The notes: generated by a model from the sequence alone, not told the origin. Positions 49,705 through 58,450 are shown, numbered from the stretch's first letter. The stretch is 64,000 nt of DNA from Desulfobotulus mexicanus (GCF_006175995.1 NZ_VDMB01000002.1:143090-207089); one strand, 5' to 3'. Translations and numbers: made by a program.

Positions 49705-51585
49705 ATGATTGAAAAAAAAATTATCTGGAATTTGAAAAAATTTCAGACCTATAATCAGGAGCGACAGCGGATGTTTGCCGAAGCAAGTCCAAAGGAGGCG
49801 AATCAGATTCTTTATCTGCTTCCCTGGATGCTCAGCGTTAATCATCCCAGGGTTCCGGGATATATGAAAGATGCAGAAAAAAATTTCAGGGTTTATGGCA
49901 TTGATCGCAGTAAGAATATCCTGGAAAAAGCTCCTTTGTTCTGCCGTATGTTCGGTGTGGGTACGAATCTTCTGTTTCAGAAAAAAGACAGTTTACTGAT
50001 TGAAGGCCTCTATTCCATCGGGAGTGCAGGTACTCTGGCACAGACTCAGGATTCTGATTGCGATATATGGGTCTGCTGTGACAGCAGGCTCATTGGCAGG
50101 GAAGGTTGGAAAGCCCTGCAGAAGAAAATCAATATTATAAAAGACTGGCTGGATACGAACTGTCGTATGCCGGTTTATTTTTTTCTTTCAGACCTTGAAG
50201 CTATCCGTCGGGGAGATTTTGGTCAGGCTCTGGATGAAAGTTCAGGTTCTGCCCAGAAAAATGTTTTAAAGGAAGAATTTTACCGCACTTCCATTGTTAT
50301 TATGGGCAAGGTACCTTTTTGGTGGGTTTGCTGGGATACGGATGGAGATATGCCCTATGGGAACACCTGGAAACAGCTTGAGGAGAACAGGCGGATCAGT
50401 GATGAGCTTGTAAATCTTGGAGATATTGAGAAGGTTTCTTCCCGTGAGTTTCTTGGGGCAGCCCTGTGGCAGTTACATAAGTCCCTTACCAGTCCACTGA
50501 AGTCTGTTATTAAAATGACGCTTCTGCGTATGCATCTTGATCGTCCTGATGAGGCTTTGCCATGTCAGCGTTTCCGGGATCAGGTACTTCGGGGTGAAAT
50601 GGATTTTCAGGATCCCATGGGTTTTTCCATGGAACTTATTCTTCAGGAATACGGCAGGGATCTTCCCCGGACAGAACATCAGCTGATGGTACGATGCTTT
50701 TATCTGCGCTGCGGCCTGACATCCTTTGAGCAGAAAAAACCCATCCGGAAAAAGCAGACCCAAAGATTTGTTACTATTGCAGGGCTTTCCAGGGAGGCCT
50801 GCTTTGAACTGGATTCCTTTGAAGAGTGGGATGCAGCCCGCCAGATGCGGTTTGGTAAAGCAATGCTGCTGCGTCTCTTTCGTTTCTATGAAGATATTGT
50901 TCGCAGGGCAACGGGCGTTGCCAGTATGATGGACACCCGGGATCTTACGGTACTGGGACGAAGAATCACGGCTATTTATCAGAAAAAAGAGGATAAGGTG
51001 GTTCATCTGCCAAGACCGGGTTATGCCTTTAATCTTAAATCCCTTGAATTTGTGTGGATGGAGGATTACTGGAATCTCTACCCAGGATCGGACCGGCAGC
51101 TTCCTTTCCTTGCGGGAGCAGATATCCTTGAAGCTGTGACCTTTGCTGTCTGGAATGGCCTTTATAACCGGACAAGTATGCGTATGGAACCCAATCCTTC
51201 CAGTGTGAGTCTTCAGGAGATAATTAATCTTTCTGAAAAAATAAAGGATATTTTCGGGGTATGCGATGTGGCTGAAAGGGATGCAGAGGTTTTTTTAAGG
51301 GCGGAACGCTTTACCAAGGTTCTTGTGGTTATCAGTTTTGAAAAAAGTCCCTATGAGAAGGATATCAATGATCTTGGGGTCATTTTTTCCAATGCCTGGG
51401 GTGAAATATATGTGCGCCGTTTTCAGTCCCCCTTTGCCCTTGCATCTTTTATGCGGCAGTACAGAAAAGGTAACCCAAGCCTTGAAGTTTACTATTATTT
51501 GCAGCGTAATGCTTCATATTATGAAAAGATTATTGAAAGAACCAAACGGCTCACGGCGCTTACCCTGGGTTCTGGCTCTTTATAA
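49705..51585 (+). CDS. cyaA: Class I adenylate cyclase, short form
   Basis: 626 residues. The N-terminal catalytic domain shows LYSIGSAGTLAQTQDSDCDI with GS at 106-107 and the paired Asp (D118, D120), the nucleotidyltransferase-type site of enterobacterial CyaA. The C-terminal part is shorter than in E. coli (848 residues), where it carries PTS-linked regulation, and ends with DLGVIFSNAWGEIYVRRF and SLEVYYYLQRN. It should make cAMP. No CRP gene is in the window. Followed closely by a GntR regulator (25 nt). Confidence 0.85.
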   Translation: MIEKKIIWNLKKFQTYNQERQRMFAEASPKEANQILYLLPWMLSVNHPRVPGYMKDAEKNFRVYGIDRSKNILEKAPLFCRMFGVGTNLLFQKKDSLLIEGLYSIGSAGTLAQTQDSDCDIWVCCDSRLIGREGWKALQKKINIIKDWLDTNCRMPVYFFLSDLEAIRRGDFGQALDESSGSAQKNVLKEEFYRTSIVIMGKVPFWWVCWDTDGDMPYGNTWKQLEENRRISDELVNLGDIEKVSSREFLGAALWQLHKSLTSPLKSVIKMTLLRMHLDRPDEALPCQRFRDQVLRGEMDFQDPMGFSMELILQEYGRDLPRTEHQLMVRCFYLRCGLTSFEQKKPIRKKQTQRFVTIAGLSREACFELDSFEEWDAARQMRFGKAMLLRLFRFYEDIVRRATGVASMMDTRDLTVLGRRITAIYQKKEDKVVHLPRPGYAFNLKSLEFVWMEDYWNLYPGSDRQLPFLAGADILEAVTFAVWNGLYNRTSMRMEPNPSSVSLQEIINLSEKIKDIFGVCDVAERDAEVFLRAERFTKVLVVISFEKSPYEKDINDLGVIFSNAWGEIYVRRFQSPFALASFMRQYRKGNPSLEVYYYLQRNASYYEKIIERTKRLTALTLGSGSL

Positions 51586-51610
51586 ACATGCTATTCCGGA
51601 GAAAAAATAC

Positions 51611-52267
51611 ATGCATAAGACCCTTGCGGAACAGGCCCGGGCAGGCCTTGAAAATATGATTGTTTTCAATGTGCTTGAAACCCGAAAGTTGTATTCTGAA
51701 AAGCAACTGGCCATGCGTCTGGGTCTTGGGCGCACACCGGTACGGGAGGCCCTGCAGCGTCTTTCTCATGATCGCATGGTAATGATTCATCCCCGTCGGG
51801 GTATTCAGATTGCCAAATTAAGCGTGGATGAGCAGCTGAAGCTTCTGGAGGTGAGAAGGGCCATAGAAGGGGCCTGTGTGCATCATGCAAGCTTGAGGGC
51901 TACGGAAGAACAGAAAAAACGGATGCAGTTGCTGGGAAGTGCCATTATGGAAGCTGCCCTGGATGATAATGATGCAGAAGTGCTTGTATGTCTTCGGGAA
52001 ATACATGATGTTCTTGTGGAGGCCACACAGAATTATTTTTTTGCCCAGACCATGAGTCCGCTTCTGAGCCCTTCCCGCCGCTTCTGGTTTATGAATAAAG
52101 GAGCTTCGGATTCACGCAGAGGAGCAGAGCTGTATCGGATAATTCTTGAGGCGGTATCATGTGGAGATTCCGACAGGGCTGTTAAGGCCTCTATGGAGCT
52201 GATGGATTATTTAAAGGCATTTGCTGAAAGAAGGCAGGAGAGTAGTGTTTCGTCAGAGCAGGAATAA
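51611..52267 (+). CDS. GntR/FCD-family transcriptional regulator
   Basis: 218 residues. An N-terminal winged helix (LYSEKQLAMRLGLGRTPVRE, then ALQRLSHDRMVMIHPRRGIQ) and a C-terminal FCD domain (LEVRRAIEGACVHHASLRAT). Such regulators bind small carboxylates in the FCD domain. It sits 25 nt behind cyaA, probably co-transcribed, and its stop is only 4 nt from the 3' end of a convergent tRNA gene, with no visible terminator between. Confidence 0.85.
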   Translation: MHKTLAEQARAGLENMIVFNVLETRKLYSEKQLAMRLGLGRTPVREALQRLSHDRMVMIHPRRGIQIAKLSVDEQLKLLEVRRAIEGACVHHASLRATEEQKKRMQLLGSAIMEAALDDNDAEVLVCLREIHDVLVEATQNYFFAQTMSPLLSPSRRFWFMNKGASDSRRGAELYRIILEAVSCGDSDRAVKASMELMDYLKAFAERRQESSVSSEQE

Positions 52268-52271
52268 AATT

Positions 52272-52349
52272 TGGCGTCCCCAAGGGGATTCGAACCCCTG
52301 TCGCCGGCGTGAAAGGCCGGTGTCCTGGACCGGGCTAGACGATGGGGAC
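52272..52349 (-). tRNA. tRNA-Glu (TTC), copy 1
   Basis: The 78-nt cloverleaf includes an encoded CCA. Acceptor GTCCCC / GGGGAC, T-loop GGTTCGAATCC, anticodon TTC (complement of 52311-52313) in CTTTCAC. Last gene of the tRNA array. Confidence 0.95.
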
Positions 52350-52354
52350 GCATG

Positions 52355-52439
52355 TGGTGGTGGGGGGAGGATTTGAACCTCCGAAGGCTTGGCCGACAGA
52401 TTTACAGTCTGTTCCCTTTGACCACTCGGGAACCCCACC
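52355..52439 (-). tRNA. tRNA-Tyr (GTA), copy 1
   Basis: 85 nt with a long variable arm and encoded CCA. Acceptor GGTGGGG / CCCCACC; anticodon GTA (complement of 52403-52405). Five nt from tRNA-Glu copy 1. Confidence 0.95.
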
Positions 52440-52518
52440 GGATTTATGATCTTACTTTGTTTTTTACTCCGGTTATTCCCTGGATTTTTTTATATTGTTT
52501 TGAATTTTTGAAAAAAAA

Positions 52519-52603
52519 TGGTACCGAAGGCCGGACTTGAACCGGCACGGGTCTCCCCACTGCGCCCTCAACACAGCGTGTCTACCTATTCCACCACTTC
52601 GGC
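52519..52603 (-). tRNA. tRNA-Leu (GAG), copy 1
   Basis: 85 nt, long variable arm, encoded CCA. Acceptor GCCGAAG / CTTCGGT; anticodon GAG (complement of 52567-52569). An AT-rich spacer of 79 nt separates it from tRNA-Tyr copy 1. Confidence 0.95.
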
Positions 52604-52613
52604 ATATCATTTA

Positions 52614-52691
52614 TGGCGTCCCCAAGGGGATTCGAACCCCTGTCGCCGGCGTGAAAGGCCGGTGTCCTGGACCGGGCTAGACGATGGGGAC
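52614..52691 (-). tRNA. tRNA-Glu (TTC), copy 2
   Basis: Identical to copy 1 throughout, offset 342 bp. Confidence 0.95.
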
Positions 52692-52696
52692 GCATG

Positions 52697-52781
52697 TGGT
52701 GGTGGGGGGAGGATTTGAACCTCCGAAGGCTTGGCCGACAGATTTACAGTCTGTTCCCTTTGACCGCTCGGGAACCCCACC
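52697..52781 (-). tRNA. tRNA-Tyr (GTA), copy 2
   Basis: Same as copy 1 except one base (A to G on the plus strand, in CCACTCGG versus CCGCTCGG), located in the D-arm region. Confidence 0.95.
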
Positions 52782-52796
52782 AATGCTACATATTTT

Positions 52797-52822
52797 GATC
52801 CTGCTTCAAATGAGGCAGGATC
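52797..52822. other. Inverted repeat between tRNA-Leu and tRNA-Tyr copy 2
   Basis: GATCCTGC and GCAGGATC pair perfectly around a 10-nt loop. No T-run follows on the transcribed strand, so it is more likely a processing structure than a terminator. Absent from the equivalent spacer in copy 1. Confidence 0.5.
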
Positions 52823-52827
52823 CTGTT

Positions 52828-52912
52828 TGGTACCGAAGGCCGGACTTGAACCGGCACGGGTCTCCCCACTGCGCCCTCAACACAGCGTGTCTACCTATTC
52901 CACCACTTCGGC
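52828..52912 (-). tRNA. tRNA-Leu (GAG), copy 2
   Basis: Identical to copy 1. Its 5' end is 12 nt after the secG stop codon, so it is read from the secG transcript. E. coli also has a GAG tRNA-Leu gene (leuU) directly after secG. Confidence 0.95.
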
Positions 52913-52924
52913 ATGTTTTAAGCT

Positions 52925-53224
52925 TTATTCAGCAGGTGTTTCCTGTGCTGCAGGCTGACTGACAACTGTTGCCGGCATCACTGAACTTTCCTGTTTGTTG
53001 CCGGATATGTAAGCCAGACTTAAAGAGGTCAGCATGAACATGACTGCAATACCTGTTGTGATTTTTCCCATCATGCTCTGACCACCGGAAGGGCCTAGAA
53101 GTGCCTGGCTGGATCCGCTTCCGAAGGCTGCGCCCATTTCTGCACCTTTACCGGCCTGGAGCAGAACTACGACAATCAGGCTGAGGCAGATAATAATATG
53201 AAGCGTAACAAGCAGTGTGGTCAT
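52925..53224 (-). CDS. secG: Protein-export channel subunit SecG
   Basis: 99 residues, two membrane spans (about 3-22 and 52-72) joined by the conserved loop GKGAEMGAAFGSGSSQALLG. A low-complexity C-tail follows. SecG assists SecYE during SecA-driven translocation. Overlaps the tpiA stop by 4 nt; tRNA genes follow. Confidence 0.95.
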   Translation of the reverse strand: MTTLLVTLHIIICLSLIVVVLLQAGKGAEMGAAFGSGSSQALLGPSGGQSMMGKITTGIAVMFMLTSLSLAYISGNKQESSVMPATVVSQPAAQETPAE

Positions 53225-53988
53225 AAATCAAATCCATTTCTGATCAGGGATACGAAGGTTTTAGGGTCCAGGCTCGCACCGCCCACAAGGGCGCCATCAA
53301 CATCTTCCATGGACATTAAGTCCTTGATATTGGATGGTTTAACGCTGCCACCATACAGAATCTCCGTCTGCTTGGCAAGGTCTTTTTCAAGACATTCTGC
53401 CAAGATTTTCCGTAAGAAGGCATGGACCTCCTGAACCTGATCCGCACTGGCCGTTTTTCCGGTTCCAATGGCCCATACGGGCTCATAGGCAAGGACAAGA
53501 GAATTAACGCCCGTTACGGAGAGGCCTTTTACCGCTTCCCGAACCTGTTTGTCAAGCACTTTGAATGTCAGCCCTTCATTTCTCTGGGATTCGCTTTCTC
53601 CTATACAGAGTATTACTCCCATTTCATGACTGAATGCAGCTTTTATTTTAGCCTGTACCATGGCATCGCTTTCTTTAGCCAAGGCACGTCTTTCCGAATG
53701 GCCAACGATGACAAGGGAGCAGCCACAGGCCTTGAGCATGGGAGCAGAGACTTCTCCGGTAAAGGCCCCTTCGGCTTCGCTGTGGACGTTCTGGGCGGCC
53801 AGAAGCAGCTGGGTATGGTTCAGCCTTTCCCTTACGGGAACAAGGGCAGGAAAGGGTGGTGCCAGAGCCACACAGGAATGATCCGGGAGTCTGCCCAGTG
53901 CCGTGGCGATGGCTTCCGCATCCTCAGCCGCTTTCGCTGGTGTCTTGTGCATTTTCCAGTTGGCTACAATGAGTTGTTTCCGGTCCAT
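53221..53988 (-). CDS. tpiA: Triosephosphate isomerase
   Basis: 255 residues, complete TIM barrel. WKMHKT (catalytic Lys12), VIVGHSERR (His97) and AYEPVWAIGTGKTA (catalytic Glu and flexible loop) are intact. Interconverts DHAP and glyceraldehyde-3-phosphate. Twenty-four nt downstream of gap, in the common gap-tpiA-secG order. Confidence 0.96.
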   Translation of the reverse strand: MDRKQLIVANWKMHKTPAKAAEDAEAIATALGRLPDHSCVALAPPFPALVPVRERLNHTQLLLAAQNVHSEAEGAFTGEVSAPMLKACGCSLVIVGHSERRALAKESDAMVQAKIKAAFSHEMGVILCIGESESQRNEGLTFKVLDKQVREAVKGLSVTGVNSLVLAYEPVWAIGTGKTASADQVQEVHAFLRKILAECLEKDLAKQTEILYGGSVKPSNIKDLMSMEDVDGALVGGASLDPKTFVSLIRNGFDL

Positions 53989-54012
53989 TGCCTTGCCTTT
54001 CCTAAAAAAGAT

Positions 54013-55020
54013 TTATGAATGTTTACCCATGAAGGCTGCCAGATCCACCATACGTTGGGAATAGCCAGTTTCGTTATCGTACCAGGCAAGTACCTTGACC
54101 ATATCCTCGCCTATGGTTTCCGTTGTGGGTGCATCGACCACGGATGAAAGGGGACAGCCGTTGAAATCCATGGAAACCAGAGGTTTTTCCTCAAAGCCCA
54201 GGATGCCTTTGAGGGGGCCTTCACTGGCAGCCTGAAGGGCGGCATTCACTTCTTCCTTACTAAGGCCTTTTCGTTCTGTATTGACCACCAGATCAATCAT
54301 GGAGACGTTGGGGGTTGGTACACGGATGGAAAGACCGTTAAGCCTGCCCTGCAGCTGAGGAAGGACCAGACCCACGGCCTTGGCAGCACCTGTGGTGGTG
54401 GGTACCATGGATAATCCTGCAGCCCTTGCCCTCCGAAGATCCTTGTGGGGAAAGTCCAGTATGCGCTGGTCTCCTGTGTAGGAATGGATAGTGGTCATCA
54501 GACCCTGACGGATGCCGAAGCTGTCCATGAGAACCTTTGCAACGGGAGCAAGGCAGTTGGTAGTGCAGGAAGCGTTGGAAACTATGAAGTGTTTTTCTGG
54601 ATCAAAGGTGTTTTCATTGACGCCCATGACAAAGGTGGCATCGGGGTTCTGTCCCGGTGCGGAAATGATGACGCGTCTGGCACCGGCCTTAAGGTGGGCA
54701 GCGGCTTTTTCCCTGTCACGGAAAACACCCGTGCATTCGGCCACTATATCTACGCCCAGCTCTTTCCAGGGCAGTTCCGCAGGATCCTTTGCCGCAAAAA
54801 AGGGAATGCTGCGACCGTTGACAATAATGGAATTGTCCGTTGCCTCAATTCGGGCATCAAGTCTGCCGTGTACGGAATCAAAGGCCAGAAGGTGGGCCAT
54901 GGTTTCCGGTGTGGTGAGGTCATTTATGGCAACGATCTCCACATCCGGATGCTGCATGGCGCAGCGGAAGATCACACGGCCGATTCGTCCCAGGCCATTT
55001 ATAGCGACTTTTACAGGCAT
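54013..55020 (-). CDS. gap: Glyceraldehyde-3-phosphate dehydrogenase
   Basis: 335 residues. The NAD-binding motif INGLGRIGR, catalytic Cys152 in SNASCTTNC, and the C-terminal WYDNETGYSQRM are intact. Only one glycolytic kinase neighbour would be expected (pgk) and it is not in the window. AGGAGT-type site before the ATG. Confidence 0.96.
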   Translation of the reverse strand: MPVKVAINGLGRIGRVIFRCAMQHPDVEIVAINDLTTPETMAHLLAFDSVHGRLDARIEATDNSIIVNGRSIPFFAAKDPAELPWKELGVDIVAECTGVFRDREKAAAHLKAGARRVIISAPGQNPDATFVMGVNENTFDPEKHFIVSNASCTTNCLAPVAKVLMDSFGIRQGLMTTIHSYTGDQRILDFPHKDLRRARAAGLSMVPTTTGAAKAVGLVLPQLQGRLNGLSIRVPTPNVSMIDLVVNTERKGLSKEEVNAALQAASEGPLKGILGFEEKPLVSMDFNGCPLSSVVDAPTTETIGEDMVKVLAWYDNETGYSQRMVDLAAFMGKHS

Positions 55021-55043
55021 GATTACTCCTTAATTTTAAGTCT

Positions 55044-55493
55044 TTAAAGATGTTTCATCATATTCATGGCATCCGTGCCATCGGGGTAATATCCTTTGCG
55101 GATACCGCTGGGAATAAAGCCCTGGCTCCGGTAGAAGCTCAGAGCCTCTGTATTTTTGCAGGCAACTTCAAGGAAAAGTACAGGCCATTGGGATTCTCCA
55201 GCCTTTTGGTATGTTTTTCCCATGAGAAGGGTGGCGACTCCCTTTTTTCTGTATGCAGGATGGCTTGCTATCTTAAGTATTTCCATACCGTCAGCCATCT
55301 GTCTTGCGCAGAGATAACCCATTATTATTCTGCTGTTTTCGGCAATGCAGGAAAAACCGTCGGGAATACTGATTTCCGACATGAAATCCTGTTTATTCCA
55401 TGGGTATGGAAAAATGCGTCTTTCAAGGTCAACAACTGCGGCAAGATCCCCGGAAAGCATGGGCCGGATATGAATCTTATCCCTTTTGAGCAC
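55044..55493 (-). CDS. rimI: Ribosomal protein S18 N-alanine acetyltransferase-like GNAT protein
   Basis: About 149 residues. The GNAT fold has IRPMLSGDLAAVVDLERRIF, then the acetyl-CoA site ILKIASHPAYRKKGVATLLM and SFYRSQGFIPSGIRKGYYPD, which is the RimI pattern. The frame is open to 55586, but the start is probably GTG 55493, overlapping the EIIA gene by 17 nt. Confidence 0.85.
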   Translation of the reverse strand: MLKRDKIHIRPMLSGDLAAVVDLERRIFPYPWNKQDFMSEISIPDGFSCIAENSRIIMGYLCARQMADGMEILKIASHPAYRKKGVATLLMGKTYQKAGESQWPVLFLEVACKNTEALSFYRSQGFIPSGIRKGYYPDGTDAMNMMKHL

Positions 55494-55902
55494 TGCGTGG
55501 CATTCCTTTAAGTACACCACTGGCAAGGGTGATGCTGCGTTTGCCGTGGGCTTCCAGCTGGGTTCCGATTTCATGGATGGGAACACGTTTTCTCAGGCTG
55601 ATGGCGCGGATGAGAAGGGGAAGGTTGACACCGCTTATGACCTCTATTCTTCCTTCTTCCAGAAAGGAGTAGCTGAGGTTGGAGGGGCTGCCACCGAACA
55701 TGTCCGTGAGAATGAGAAGCCCTTCTCCCTGATCCATTTTTTTTAAGGTTTCAGCAATTGTTTTTCTTATGGTATCAGCATCTTCCTTTATATTGACAGA
55801 TACGGCAGTGACATTCTGGGTATTTTCTCCGAGAATGAATTCGGCAGCTTCAATCAGGGCCTGGCCGAGCTGACAGTGGGTGACTACGATGATTCCTATC
55901 AT
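55477..55902 (-). CDS. PTS EIIA component, mannose (EIIA-Man) family
   Basis: 141 residues. GIIVVTHCQLGQALIEAAEF has the phosphorylated His9, then ILTDMFGGSPSNLSY and VISGVNLPLLIRAI. There is no sugar EIIBCD nearby, so it is likely regulatory. It lies 30 nt after rapZ in a cluster with ptsN. Confidence 0.88.
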   Translation of the reverse strand: MIGIIVVTHCQLGQALIEAAEFILGENTQNVTAVSVNIKEDADTIRKTIAETLKKMDQGEGLLILTDMFGGSPSNLSYSFLEEGRIEVISGVNLPLLIRAISLRKRVPIHEIGTQLEAHGKRSITLASGVLKGMPRSAQKG

Positions 55903-55932
55903 GTAAATTATTTTCCCGGTTAAGGGTTTGTA

Positions 55933-56817
55933 TCAGGTGGGGGCGGACTGGCGGAGGATATCTCTGTGGCTTATGCCAATCTGGCCGACCCGTCCCTGCA
56001 GGTACTCAAAGATTCGGCGTGCAATGGCCACGGATCTGTGGCGGCCGCCTGTGCAGCCAATCCCCAGGGTGAGGTAGGCTTTGCCTTCTCTTTTATACAA
56101 TGGGATCAAATAGTCAAGGAGGTCGAGGTACTTTTGTAAAAAGATCCGGGTTTCTTCCTGTGAGATGATGAAGTGCTGAATGGCAGGATCTTCTCCCGTA
56201 AGATCCCGTAAATCCGGATTGAAATAGGGGTTTGCCAGGAAACGGACATCCATGAGAAGATCCATATTACGTGGGAGGCCGTATTTGAATCCGAAACTTA
56301 AGAGATCCACCCTGAGTGTGTCTGTGGAAATGCAGTGTTGCGCAATGCCCATGATAAGGGCTTTAAGGGCATGGACCGTGGTTTCCGATGTGTCGATGAC
56401 ATGGTCGGCCCTTTCCTTTAGTGGGACCATGCGTCGGATTTCTTCCCGTATGCTGTCCATGAGGGAAATGGTCTGGGACAGGGGATGCTGACGGCGGGTC
56501 TGGCTGAAACGATCGAGCAGAACATCTTCCCTGGCATCGAGAAAAATAAGCTGAAAGCTCCAGCCCTGTTGCCGGACCTCTTCAAAAATTCTTGAATGGT
56601 TTTCAATAAAACCCTTTTCCCGGATATCCATGATAAAGGCAAGGCCGTTGAAATCTGCCGTATCACTGTGGATGCGGAGCTCCAGAAACTTAGGAAGAAG
56701 GGCTACGGGAAGATTGTCCACACAGTAAAAGCCTGCATCTTCAAGGGCTGCGGCAGCGGTACTTTTTCCAGAGCCGGAAAGTCCCGTTACAACAATGATT
56801 TTTCCGTTGGCGTCCAT
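55933..56817 (-). CDS. rapZ: RNase adaptor RapZ (YvcJ family)
   Basis: 294 residues. Walker A GLSGSGKST at 12-20, FIMDIREKGFIENHS, and the C-terminal YLTLGIGCTGGRHRSVAIAR typical of RapZ. In E. coli it binds the GlmZ small RNA and directs RNase E to control glucosamine-6-phosphate synthase; in other phyla the same protein has nucleotide-binding and stress roles. Neighbours ptsN and rpoN are the classical context. Confidence 0.93.
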   Translation of the reverse strand: MDANGKIIVVTGLSGSGKSTAAAALEDAGFYCVDNLPVALLPKFLELRIHSDTADFNGLAFIMDIREKGFIENHSRIFEEVRQQGWSFQLIFLDAREDVLLDRFSQTRRQHPLSQTISLMDSIREEIRRMVPLKERADHVIDTSETTVHALKALIMGIAQHCISTDTLRVDLLSFGFKYGLPRNMDLLMDVRFLANPYFNPDLRDLTGEDPAIQHFIISQEETRIFLQKYLDLLDYLIPLYKREGKAYLTLGIGCTGGRHRSVAIARRIFEYLQGRVGQIGISHRDILRQSAPT

Positions 56818-56879
56818 GGAGATCCACTTTATATGTCAGGTTATGATGGGTCAGATGATATGGCTGTATCCTGCCTCAC

Positions 56880-57246
56880 CGTTAAAAAGAATTAAAAATC
56901 GTAATTATTCAGAATGGTTTTCCAATTACCATAGTTGCAAGACAGACGCACAGGCCCCAGGCTATTTGCCCGTGACGCAATCTTATTCGGGAGCTTCTTG
57001 CCCTGTGCGGAAGCGTCAAAAACTCCCCGCCACAGGCAGGATAAGCTTTTTGATTGTCATAGCAGGCTTAAGCACGCTGCCTTTGTGGCGGCTCAGACAG
57101 TTTGCCGCTTCTTTCGCACAGGCCTGCAAAGCTCTGATCCGAAACGATTGCAATGTCACTTGCAAATAGCCATGGAGCCTTGCAACAGTACGAAGCTGTT
57201 GTAATTACAGCATTGACAGTTCAAAATAAACTGTGCTGAACAGTTA
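56880..57246. other. Structured non-coding segment between rapZ and ptsN
   Basis: About 360 bp without a convincing gene. It has several related short units (GCACAGGCC, CCCTGTGCGG, GCCACAGGCAGG, CGCACAGGCCTGC) that can pair with each other, and the mirror-like pair TTGCAAGAC / CCTTGCAAC near the ends. It could be a repeat element or a leader RNA; a family cannot be named from sequence alone. Confidence 0.4.
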
Positions 57247-57705
57247 CTAAAAATCTTCATCCATGGGGGCAATGGCTTCTAAAACCATTTCTGGACTTGA
57301 AGCCTGACGGAGTCTGTTTTTTACGGATGGTTCCCGCAGGAGTCTGGAAATTCTTGCCAGAATTTTCAGATGCAGACCCGTTGCTGCACCGGGTGTCAGG
57401 ATGACAAAAAAAAGGTGCACCGGCCGGTTGTCCATGGCGTCAAAGGAAACGCCCCTGCGGCTTTTACCAAAGATAAGAAGGATATCTTCAAGGCTGTCCA
57501 GCTTCCCGTGGGGAATGGCAATACCATCACCGATGCCCGTACTCCCCAGCATTTCCCTTTCCAGAAGTACCTGCATGAGAACTTCCTTTGGGGGTGCGGA
57601 AGTCTGGCTGAGGGAAGCAAGCAGTTCCTCTAAAACAGCAGGCTTATCCTTTGCCTGCAGGTCGGTGAGGATGGTGTCTCTTGTCATAATATCCAGAAGT
57701 TTCAT
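57247..57705 (-). CDS. ptsN: Nitrogen PTS EIIA component
   Basis: 152 residues. GSTGIGDGIAIPHGKLDSLE has the phosphorylated His66, and PVHLFFVILTPGAATGLHLK follows the usual fold. Part of the regulatory PTS linked to nitrogen and potassium control. The partners PtsP and NPr are not encoded here. Confidence 0.93.
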   Translation of the reverse strand: MKLLDIMTRDTILTDLQAKDKPAVLEELLASLSQTSAPPKEVLMQVLLEREMLGSTGIGDGIAIPHGKLDSLEDILLIFGKSRRGVSFDAMDNRPVHLFFVILTPGAATGLHLKILARISRLLREPSVKNRLRQASSPEMVLEAIAPMDEDF

Positions 57706-57750
57706 TTGTTTACCTTTTGGTTACACTGCAAGCCTGAGTGAATGCAGGTT

Positions 57751-57786
57751 AAAGGCCTGCTCTTTTACCGACTCAGGCAGGCCTTT
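57751..57786 (-). terminator. Possible terminator or attenuator after hpf
   Basis: AAAGGCCTGC (57751-57760) pairs with GCAGGCCTTT (57777-57786) just after the hpf stop. Only three T residues follow on the transcribed strand, so it may be a partial terminator. Confidence 0.45.
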
Positions 57787-57792
57787 AATCCA

Positions 57793-58362
57793 TCAGGCCG
57801 TGGGCTGAATCAGTCCCAGATCTCCGTCTTTTCTTCTGTAAACGACATTGACCTTCTCTGTGCGTGCATCGGTATAAACGATAAAATTCTTTTCAGAAAT
57901 TTCAAGCTGCATGGCAGCTTCTTCGGCATCCATGGGTTTGAAGGGCATGGATTCAATGATAAAGCCTGCCTTTGGAGCCGTTTCCGGATTCAAAGCATCT
58001 TCATCTGCTTCCCGGATGGTTTCAGCAACAGCCATGGCTGCCTCGGCGCCTTTGATACCGCCTTTGGAAACAGGACGCTTTTCACGGATTTTTTCTTTGG
58101 TTCTGCGGATCTGGGTTTTGAGTTTATCCACCACCAGATCCAGGGCTGCATACATATTCTCTGTTTCTTCCGTGGCCTGAAGATTCAGGCGGTCACAGGT
58201 GATGCGCACATCCACAATATGGCGGATTTTTTCCACAGACATAACCACCTGGGCTTCGGCTGGGCCGTCAAAATGCTTGTCCAGTTTGGAAAGCTTACTG
58301 GTGGCGTAATTTTTCAGTGCTTCGGAGGGTTCGATGTTCTTGAAGGTTACGGATGTCTTCAT
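57793..58362 (-). CDS. hpf: Long-form ribosome hibernation-promoting factor
   Basis: 189 residues. The N-terminal HPF domain (SVTFKNIEPSEALKNYATSK, then VVMSVEKIRHIVDVRITCDR) and the C-terminal dimerisation domain (ISEKNFIVYTDARTEKVNVV, YRRKDGDLGLIQP) are both present. The long form pairs 70S ribosomes into 100S dimers in stationary phase. Follows rpoN, as in many proteobacteria. Confidence 0.94.
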   Translation of the reverse strand: MKTSVTFKNIEPSEALKNYATSKLSKLDKHFDGPAEAQVVMSVEKIRHIVDVRITCDRLNLQATEETENMYAALDLVVDKLKTQIRRTKEKIREKRPVSKGGIKGAEAAMAVAETIREADEDALNPETAPKAGFIIESMPFKPMDAEEAAMQLEISEKNFIVYTDARTEKVNVVYRRKDGDLGLIQPTA

Positions 58363-58450
58363 GGGTGTTCCTCCTTCATGGTGTGATGGATGAAAGCCAT
58401 TTCATTTTCATAGAGCGGACGGAAAGTGAAGGCTCCCGGACTGGAATAGA

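Noticed and set aside
57742-58386. 214-codon plus-strand frame
   Set aside because: Antisense to hpf, a well-supported gene.
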